From assembly GCA_947483345.1 (NCBI GenBank), contig CANKNL010000146.1, positions 1-7,658 of the forward strand: a stretch of DNA of 7,658 bases, given 5' to 3'. The stretch comes from Chitinophagaceae bacterium (GTDB lineage Bacteria > Bacteroidota > Bacteroidia > Chitinophagales > Chitinophagaceae). The notes under the pieces were generated by a model that saw only the letters and a list, made by a program, of their open reading frames with translations, had not been told where the DNA came from and did no database searches. The translations under genes and the position numbers were made by a program. Shown one piece after another: positions 1 through 5,984 of the stretch (positions are counted from its first letter, which is position 1; each line of letters starts with the position of its first letter).

Positions 1-1353
1 AGTACCGGTCATATCGGCATCAGTATTTACGAACCGGCAACCAATAAATACTGGTATAATCATAATGCCTCAAAGTACTTTATACCTGCAAGTAATACCA
101 AGTTGTATACGCTATATGCAGGGATGAAATATCTGGGAGATAGTTTGGTGGGAATGAGATATACCTTTTATGATGCCCTTTCAAGTAAAGATGGGAACAT
201 AAAGATTTTAGCCCTGAAGCCAAGTGGGGACCCTACTTTTTTAAACCCCGAATTTACTTACCAACCAGTATCCTATTTTTTACATGCAGCAAACTTTGAT
301 AAGTTTACTGTAGCACAAGATCCCTGGAAAACCAGCTCTTTAGGCAGCGGTTGGGCTTGGGATGATTATAATGAAACCTATATGGCAGAAAGAAGCCCAA
401 TGCCCGTTTATGGAAATATAATAAGAATTGAATTGGAAAAGGTTGAAGAAAATAGTATAAGATATTTAGCATTGAAAAAAAGTAACACAAAAACAGATAG
501 TTCATTTACCCCCGTACAAAAATATTATCTTAAAACAATGCCTTCTTTTTTTGAAAAATACGTAAACTTAAAGGGTGATTTTAATTATTTCATTGGTATG
601 GAAAAAGAAGGAAAAATTAAAATCGTTAGGCATCAATTCTCGAATATTTTTGATTTTGAAAAATCATCTGCTACATTAAAATCTGTAGCCATTCCATTCT
701 ATACAAAAATAGATTCAACAAATATTAATTTTACACGGTACGAACATTCTATTGCTTCAAAACTCTTGTCTGAACGCTTGAATAAACAAGAAATTAATAA
801 TGGCACACAAGGGCTGAATTTAGACTTTAAAACCATCCACTCCCAACCCTCCGACTCTCTTTTTAAACCCATGATGCACCGCAGCGACAACTTTTTTGCT
901 GAGCAAACATTATTAATGGCCAGCAACGAAAAACTGGGGTATATGAGTGATGAAAAAATTATTGACACCCTACTCAAACTGGATTTAAAAGAGGTGCCCC
1001 AAAAACCGAAATGGGTTGATGGCAGTGGCCTGAGCAGATATAATTTATTTACACCCCAATCATTTGTTTACATTCTAAATAAAATGAAAAATGAATTTGG
1101 CTGGGATAGATTAAAAAATATTTTACCCACAGGCGGAACCGGCACGTTATCTGCCTATTATAAAAATGACAGCTCTTTTATATATGCCAAAACCGGCACC
1201 CTCAGTAATAATTGTGCACTTAGCGGTTTTTTAATTACGCAAAAAGGCAGGGTCCTTATTTTCTCCATTTTAACCAATAATTACATAACAGGTGCTACGC
1301 CTGTAAGAAAAGCAGTAGAAAAATTTCTACTGGCCATAAGGGAAAAATATTAA
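1..1353 (+). CDS. dacB: D-alanyl-D-alanine carboxypeptidase/endopeptidase, PBP4 family (5' partial)
   Basis: This is a low-molecular-weight penicillin-binding protein that trims or cleaves D-Ala-containing peptidoglycan stem peptides and cross-links in the periplasm. The reading frame is open from base 1 and gives 450 residues. All three active-site motifs of the serine acyltransferase fold are visible, numbered from the window edge: SxxK as PASNTK with the nucleophile Ser31 and Lys34, SDN at residues 295-297, and KTG at 397-399 (YAKTGTLS). The gap of about 264 residues between SxxK and SDN is the hallmark of the PBP4 (S13) class, which carries extra domains inserted there; E. coli PBP4 has a similar gap. 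The N-terminus with the expected signal peptide is missing. A TTG at 103 is not the start, because it lies downstream of the catalytic Ser. The stop is TAA at 1351-1353. The family call is firm; carboxypeptidase versus endopeptidase preference cannot be read from sequence. Confidence 0.93.
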   Translation, partial: STGHIGISIYEPATNKYWYNHNASKYFIPASNTKLYTLYAGMKYLGDSLVGMRYTFYDALSSKDGNIKILALKPSGDPTFLNPEFTYQPVSYFLHAANFDKFTVAQDPWKTSSLGSGWAWDDYNETYMAERSPMPVYGNIIRIELEKVEENSIRYLALKKSNTKTDSSFTPVQKYYLKTMPSFFEKYVNLKGDFNYFIGMEKEGKIKIVRHQFSNIFDFEKSSATLKSVAIPFYTKIDSTNINFTRYEHSIASKLLSERLNKQEINNGTQGLNLDFKTIHSQPSDSLFKPMMHRSDNFFAEQTLLMASNEKLGYMSDEKIIDTLLKLDLKEVPQKPKWVDGSGLSRYNLFTPQSFVYILNKMKNEFGWDRLKNILPTGGTGTLSAYYKNDSSFIYAKTGTLSNNCALSGFLITQKGRVLIFSILTNNYITGATPVRKAVEKFLLAIREKY

Positions 1354-1444
1354 TTTTTTCACAGGCAGGCAACGGATCTAAAACCAATCGTATCTTACTA
1401 AAGCTGGAAAACCCTATTGATCCTTTAACCGTCAAACATTTTTT

Positions 1445-3937
1445 ATGAAAAAATTTTTAACCCTGCTGTGGCTCACCATCACTGCTTTTACATTTAAGGC
1501 AGCAGCACAACCCGGTACGACCTGTAATGCTGAATTTGCTGTTCAGTACATTACTAATTTTACTGTAAAATTCAATCCGGCAATTTCAAATGATTCACCT
1601 CTTGTTAGGCATTATTGGAATTTTGGAGATCCCAGCGCCGGAAGTCAGTTGATTGCACCAATACATACTTATGCCCTGCCTGGTACTTATGCCGTAGTAC
1701 ATACAGTGGTAAGGGTAAACCCTAATCAAGTTCCGGTATGTACACAAACTTTTACCAAATGGGTAACAATAACAGAACCTTGCAACCTGGTCGTTAATTT
1801 TAGCTCAACCAGTACTGCTGCAAACCCATTAACAGTGGCCTTTCAAAATCTCTCTGTGCCATTAGCCGCAACCGATTCAATAACCTGGCAGTTTGGCGAT
1901 AACAGCATATCGCATGATGTAAACCCCGTTCACACATATGCCAATGCCGGTACTTACAATGTTTGTTTAATCGTTAAGAAATTTACAAACGCCACATCTG
2001 CTCCCTGCATAAAATATATCTGCAAAACCGTTGTTGTATCTGCTCCTTGTAATGTAGTTGCTAACTTTAACTGGACTGTTACACAAACCAATCCGTTACG
2101 AATTGAGTTTCATAATACCAGTACCAATACAGCTGCTACCGATTCTATACGCTGGACATTTGGTGATGGAAGTTCTTCTAATCAATTTAATCCTGTTCAT
2201 ATTTACAATGCCCCCGGAACCTACACTGTTTGTCTGCGGATATTGAGATATAATGCAGGCAATACAGCACCATGCATCCGGGAGATCTGCAAAACAATTG
2301 TAGTGTATGAGCCATGCACGCTCGTTGTTAATTTCAGTTCTCAACCAGACTCAGCTAATGCTTTACGAATTAAATTTACCAACCTGAGTGTACCGGTTAC
2401 GGCCACCGACTCTTTAACATGGACTTTTGGTGACGGCACTTCATTAACTGGAGTTCAGGGCAATCCCAATATTGCCAATCCGGCTCATACGTATACCCAT
2501 ACAGGTAATTACAATGTTTGCCTGATTATTAAGAAATATCCTGTTACAACAAATACACCTTGTATAAGATATAGCTGTAAAAACGTAGTCGTGTATGAGC
2601 CTTGTATACTGGTTGTAAATTTCACTTCGCAACCGGATCCTAATCATCCGTTACGCATTAAATTTACCAATACCAGTACACCAATCAATACAACCGATTC
2701 TGTAAAATGGACATTTGGTGACGGCTCCTTTGTAAGTGGTTTACAGAGCGATCCAAATGTTGCCAATCCAACACATAATTATACCATTGCAGGTACATAC
2801 CGGGTTTGCTTAGTGGTAAAGAAAAATAATAACACACCGGCAATATGTGTACGTGAAAAATGCGAAACCATTGTGGTTACTCCCCCATGTAATTTTGATG
2901 TAAACTACAGATGGCAGTTAGATTCTATAAATGCTAAAAAGGTATATTTCACCAATCTGAGTACTGCCCCATCTGCCACTGCGATAGCCGTTTGGAATTT
3001 TGGAGATGGCTCCAGTGCCACATCATGGCATGCTGTTCATGAATATGCACAGCCCGGCAGATACATCGTTTGTCTGCGAATTTATCTGGGTCCAACATCA
3101 AATTGTGTAAGGGAAAAATGCGATACCATTTATATTCATAATGCACCACCAGCATGTACCGAACTGTCGAGATATCATTTTGAAAGATTTGCCAATGATA
3201 ATCAGAAATATACATTTACAGCTGATTATATTAATCCAAACTTACAATATACCTGGACCTTTGGTGATGGTACAGGAAGTCATGATCCCATTGCCATTCA
3301 CCGTTATGTTCAACCTGGTGTATTTATTGCTTGCTTAACCGTTTGGCGTGGCCCTAATTGCGCTTCAACCACCTGCAAAGAAATACGGGTGCAACCACAG
3401 ATCAATTGCGACACGGCTCATGTTTCCTATACCTACCAGCGTAATCTGCAGGTGCCCAATAAGATACAGTTTTTTGCAAACAGCAGCTTACCAATATTAG
3501 ATCAAACCTGGACTATAACCAGGGTGGGTGGAACGGTTGCAACCCCTACCGTGATATTGCATCAAAATAATCCGGTTTATCTATTTCAGGATACGGGTTA
3601 TTACAGGGTTTGTATGAGAGCCGTTCTTTTGGGAGGCTGTGTAAAAGAATATTGTAATTACATTCGTATTGAGCATGTATCTAATGCATGCGAGTTACAG
3701 GCATTTCCAAATCCGGCTTCAACAACAGTTAACGTAAATGTTTACTTAACCCAACCCGAAATGATTCATGCCTATGTGTATAACAGTTTAAATATATTGG
3801 TTTTAGATAAACATCAACAGGGATTCACGGGTAATAATTTAGTGAGTTTAAATATAAATAGTTTAAGCCCCGGACCATATACAATGAGATTGGTTTATGG
3901 AAACAGGGTCTGCTATGCCAGATTTCAAAAACTGTAA
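1445..3937 (+). CDS. Secreted multi-PKD-repeat protein with T9SS C-terminal sorting domain
   Basis: This 830-residue exported protein probably serves as an adhesive or structural surface protein; no catalytic domain is visible. Residues 1-21 form a Sec signal peptide (MKK, hydrophobic core, AAA before Gln22). Eight PKD-like beta-sandwich units follow, starting near residues 27, 112, 201, 290, 386, 481, 571 and 655. Units 1-7 show the PKD signature W-x-FGD (FGD at 60, 150, 239, 328, 424, 519, 606) followed by H-x-Y and G-x-Y/F; unit 8 has lost FGD but keeps the DTGYYRVC strand. Residues about 749-830 match the type A T9SS sorting domain: FPNPAS near 754-759, a hydrophobic beta-rich middle, and a basic aromatic end (ARFQKL). 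In this family the domain directs passage across the outer membrane and is then removed or replaced by an anchor. The ATG at 1445 sits 91 bp after the dacB-like gene. The only promoter-like word in that gap is a weak TAATTTTT at 1351-1358, so co-transcription is possible. The ligand is unknown. Confidence 0.9.
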   Translation: MKKFLTLLWLTITAFTFKAAAQPGTTCNAEFAVQYITNFTVKFNPAISNDSPLVRHYWNFGDPSAGSQLIAPIHTYALPGTYAVVHTVVRVNPNQVPVCTQTFTKWVTITEPCNLVVNFSSTSTAANPLTVAFQNLSVPLAATDSITWQFGDNSISHDVNPVHTYANAGTYNVCLIVKKFTNATSAPCIKYICKTVVVSAPCNVVANFNWTVTQTNPLRIEFHNTSTNTAATDSIRWTFGDGSSSNQFNPVHIYNAPGTYTVCLRILRYNAGNTAPCIREICKTIVVYEPCTLVVNFSSQPDSANALRIKFTNLSVPVTATDSLTWTFGDGTSLTGVQGNPNIANPAHTYTHTGNYNVCLIIKKYPVTTNTPCIRYSCKNVVVYEPCILVVNFTSQPDPNHPLRIKFTNTSTPINTTDSVKWTFGDGSFVSGLQSDPNVANPTHNYTIAGTYRVCLVVKKNNNTPAICVREKCETIVVTPPCNFDVNYRWQLDSINAKKVYFTNLSTAPSATAIAVWNFGDGSSATSWHAVHEYAQPGRYIVCLRIYLGPTSNCVREKCDTIYIHNAPPACTELSRYHFERFANDNQKYTFTADYINPNLQYTWTFGDGTGSHDPIAIHRYVQPGVFIACLTVWRGPNCASTTCKEIRVQPQINCDTAHVSYTYQRNLQVPNKIQFFANSSLPILDQTWTITRVGGTVATPTVILHQNNPVYLFQDTGYYRVCMRAVLLGGCVKEYCNYIRIEHVSNACELQAFPNPASTTVNVNVYLTQPEMIHAYVYNSLNILVLDKHQQGFTGNNLVSLNINSLSPGPYTMRLVYGNRVCYARFQKL
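1523..3688 (+). repeat. Tandem array of eight PKD-like coding repeats
   Basis: The coding repeats begin near 1523, 1778, 2045, 2312, 2600, 2885, 3155 and 3407, with unit lengths of about 84 to 96 codons. Units 2-8 each carry four cysteines at matching places: one at the unit start (usually PC), one in the YxVCL strand, and two five residues apart near the end (as in PCIKYIC). Examples are C113/C174/C188/C193 in unit 2 and C655/C723/C732/C737 in unit 8. Unit 1 has only C27 and C99. Units 4 and 5 are the most alike at both DNA and protein level and share an extra loop of about seven residues after FGDG. The array is protein-coding and is not a CRISPR or a non-coding satellite. Confidence 0.88.
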
Positions 3938-3961
3938 TGATAGGGTTATTTAAAGCAAAAG

Positions 3962-3996
3962 CCTGTAACAGTCATGTTGCAGGTTTTTTTTGTTTT
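3962..3996. terminator. Rho-independent terminator between convergent genes
   Basis: CCTGTAAC (3962-3969) pairs with GTTGCAGG (3976-3983), eight pairs with one wobble, around the six-base loop AGTCAT. It is followed by eight T, a G and four more T. It lies 24 bp after the stop of the PKD gene and serves that plus-strand transcript. Read from the other strand, the same stem is followed by CTTTTGCTTT, so it may also stop mutL transcription, less strongly. Confidence 0.85.
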
Positions 3997-4080
3997 AACG
4001 CAGAGCGCGCTAAGGAGCAGAGAACGCAAAGTTCATTATTATCCGGCGACCTCTGCTTTTCTGTTTTCTGGGCGTGAAAT
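3997..4080. repeat. Imperfect palindromic GCAGAG-rich intergenic element
   Basis: This non-coding stretch fills the rest of the convergent gap, ending just before the mutL stop. GCAGAG occurs at 4000-4005 and 4017-4022 and inverted as CTCTGC at 4051-4056. An inner stem can form from 4017-4022 with 4051-4056, extended by CGC 4025-4027 with GCG 4046-4048. Outer ends ACGC (3998-4001) and GCGT (4072-4075) are also complementary. The words AACGCAAAG and GGGCGTGAAA recall the dispersed CTTTGCGT/GCGTGAAA-type intergenic repeats I know from several bacterial phyla, but only one copy lies in this window. Calling it a dispersed repeat is an inference; a chance hairpin cannot be excluded. Confidence 0.45.
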
Positions 4081-4083
4081 CAA

Positions 4084-5922
4084 TTACCTCCCAAATAATT
4101 TATCCAGTTCCTCTTTTTTAAATTCAAGATAAGTAGGTTTACCATTTGCTGTGCTGCTTGGCATACTGCAATTGAACAAGTCATTTATCAAATTTTTCAT
4201 TTCCTTTTCAGTTAAGGAAATACCTGCTTTTACAGATTGCTGCAAAGACAGGGTACGTAATAACTTTTCTCTTTTACTGAATTTAAGATCATTACTAAAA
4301 TGTTTGTATTGCTCCAGCATTTTTTCTATGGCTGTTTTTTCATTACCCTGGTTTACATCAGCAGGTGTACCCTGTATCACAAAAGTATTGTTACCAAAGG
4401 GTTCCAGCTGGTAGCCTAAATGATTTATATCCGGCAATAAGTCTTTCAATAATACCGCATCCGCAGTCGTTAACTCTATTGTTGCAGGAAATAAACTCTG
4501 CTGAGTAGCCATCGGTTTCCCTTCTATGGCCAATGCAAAACGTTCATATAAAATCCGTTCATGTGCATTTTGCTGATGCACCAGATAATAACCTCTTTCG
4601 GTTTGCACAGCGATATAACTGTTATGCAGTTGAAAAAGATTCTCAGTTGTTGGTCGTTGCTGGTTGTTTATATGGTTCTCCCGGATACCTGTTGCCTCCC
4701 CATCGACCAACGGCCAACGATCAACGGGTACATGTTCCCTGGGTTCGTAAAAATCTTTCCAATGCCTCAGTTCACTTTTATTATCAACAAAATGTGATTG
4801 ATTTTTTTTTGTGAATGTATTATACAATGAAGAGGATATAGCCGAAGATTTATTATCGTCTGTAAATGGTTTAGATACGGCATCCAGACTTTGTATAGAT
4901 GCATCCAGTTCAAAATCCAAGGTAGGTGAAATGCTGAACTGTGCCAGTGCGTGTTTAATTGCGCTTTGCACAAACGCATACACAATTTTTTCATCTTCAA
5001 ATTTTATTTCCTGCTTGGTGGGGTGCACATTGATATCGAGCTGTGCTGGATCAAGATCAATGAATAAAGTATACATCGGAAAACTATCCTTTGCGATCAT
5101 CTCATTAAAAGCATTCATCACAGCATGATTCAGGTATGCACTTTTAATAAACCGATTATTCACAAAAAAATACTGATCACCACGGGTTTTTTTTGCTGTT
5201 TCAGGTTTTCCGACAAAGCCATAAATATTCATGTAATCGGTCTGCTCCTGTACGGCTACTAATTTAGCCGCGTAACTATTGCCCAAAATCTGCACAATAC
5301 GTTGCTTCATACTACCCTTCTCCAAATGAAAAACCTGCTGACCGTTGCTGGTGAAAGAAAAGAAAATGTCGGGGAAAGACATGGCCACTCTGATGAATTC
5401 ATCAACAATATGTCTTAACTCAGCCGCATTGCTTTTTAAAAAATTTCTTCGGGCAGGTACATTAAAAAAAAGGTTTTTCATGGCAATGCTGGTACCGGTT
5501 GACACAGCAACAGGTTCCTGTTTAATAACCTGGCTGTTCTCAATTTCAATAAAAATGCCGGTTTCATCTTCGGCACGTTTCGATTTTAATTCAACCTGCC
5601 CTACTGCGGCAATACTCGCCAATGCCTCGCCTCTAAAGCCCATGGTCCTGATCTTAAAGAGATCCTCAATATTTCTTATTTTGGAAGTAGCGTGCCGCTC
5701 AAAAGCCATTCTTGCATCAGTCTCACTCATTCCCCTGCCATTATCAATAACCTGTATCAATGCCTTGCCGGCATCATTTACAATCAACTTAATGTCATCG
5801 GCACCTGCATCAACGGCATTTTCCAACAGTTCCTTTACCGCACTGGCTGGTCTTTGAATAACTTCACCTGCCGCAATCTGGTTGGCGATGTTATCGGGTA
5901 ATAATTGAATAATATCGGGCAA
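4084..5922 (-). CDS. mutL: DNA mismatch repair protein MutL
   Basis: MutL is the homodimeric GHKL ATPase that links mismatch recognition by MutS to strand removal in the cytoplasm. The 612-residue product has all N-terminal ATPase motifs: NQIAAGEV (14-21), KELLENAVDAG with the general base Glu31 and Mg-binding Asn35, DNGRG (60-64), GFRGEALASI (95-104), and DINVHPTKQEIKF (296-308) with the ATP-contacting Lys303. A weakly conserved hydrophilic linker spans about 335-425, then the dimerisation/endonuclease domain runs to the end. The endonuclease motif DQHA(X)2E(X)4E reads HQQN..E....E at 449-460: both Glu remain (455, 460) but Asp is His. The zinc-site region CPxGRP appears as CSMPSSTANGKP (585-596). 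The start is TTG at 5922: no ATG lies in frame between it and the upstream stop at 5965-5967, and the product then begins MPDIIQLLP as MutL proteins do. An AGGA lies just upstream. The coding strand contains runs of A9, A8 and T8. Confidence 0.97.
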   Translation of the reverse strand: MPDIIQLLPDNIANQIAAGEVIQRPASAVKELLENAVDAGADDIKLIVNDAGKALIQVIDNGRGMSETDARMAFERHATSKIRNIEDLFKIRTMGFRGEALASIAAVGQVELKSKRAEDETGIFIEIENSQVIKQEPVAVSTGTSIAMKNLFFNVPARRNFLKSNAAELRHIVDEFIRVAMSFPDIFFSFTSNGQQVFHLEKGSMKQRIVQILGNSYAAKLVAVQEQTDYMNIYGFVGKPETAKKTRGDQYFFVNNRFIKSAYLNHAVMNAFNEMIAKDSFPMYTLFIDLDPAQLDINVHPTKQEIKFEDEKIVYAFVQSAIKHALAQFSISPTLDFELDASIQSLDAVSKPFTDDNKSSAISSSLYNTFTKKNQSHFVDNKSELRHWKDFYEPREHVPVDRWPLVDGEATGIRENHINNQQRPTTENLFQLHNSYIAVQTERGYYLVHQQNAHERILYERFALAIEGKPMATQQSLFPATIELTTADAVLLKDLLPDINHLGYQLEPFGNNTFVIQGTPADVNQGNEKTAIEKMLEQYKHFSNDLKFSKREKLLRTLSLQQSVKAGISLTEKEMKNLINDLFNCSMPSSTANGKPTYLEFKKEELDKLFGR

Positions 5923-5942
5923 AATCCTGTAATTTAGAATGA

Positions 5943-5950
5943 CAAAAATA
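5943..5950 (-). promoter_or_regulatory. Probable -7 element of the mutL promoter (TAnnTTTG)
   Basis: Read on the minus strand this is TATTTTTG, a full match to the Bacteroidota sigma-ABfr -7 consensus TAnnTTTG. It lies 20 bp before the mutL TTG, which would give a 5' leader of only about 10-15 bases. No convincing TTTG -33 box is seen at the expected distance upstream, so the call rests on the -7 box and its position in a 62-bp divergent spacer. Confidence 0.45.
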
Positions 5951-5984
5951 ACACATCCTTTCCACTATAAAATTTTTAACCCTT

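Noticed and set aside
103..105. TTG as the start of the PBP4-like gene
   Set aside because: The catalytic SxxK (bases 91-102) lies just upstream in the same open frame, so the gene extends left beyond the window.
1351..1358. TAATTTTT as a -7 promoter element for the PKD gene
   Set aside because: It lacks the final G of TAnnTTTG, has no TTG box upstream and lies almost 90 bp from the ATG, so the support is too weak to list.
1778..3155. CRISPR-like or satellite repeat
   Set aside because: Repeat units of 250-290 bp are diverged, in frame and encode PKD domains; there are no short identical repeats with spacers.
2058..3338. Small frames on both strands inside the PKD gene
   Set aside because: They arise because the repeated PKD units give similar out-of-frame products; the 830-residue frame explains the whole stretch.
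4533..5128. Overlapping plus-strand frames of 78-105 residues opposite mutL
   Set aside because: They are mutually overlapping shadows of the mutL reading frame with cysteine- and serine-rich, non-protein-like composition.
5345..5857. 170-residue plus-strand open frame
   Set aside because: It is antisense to the best conserved part of mutL (ATPase domain), has no recognisable family and no sign of its own expression.
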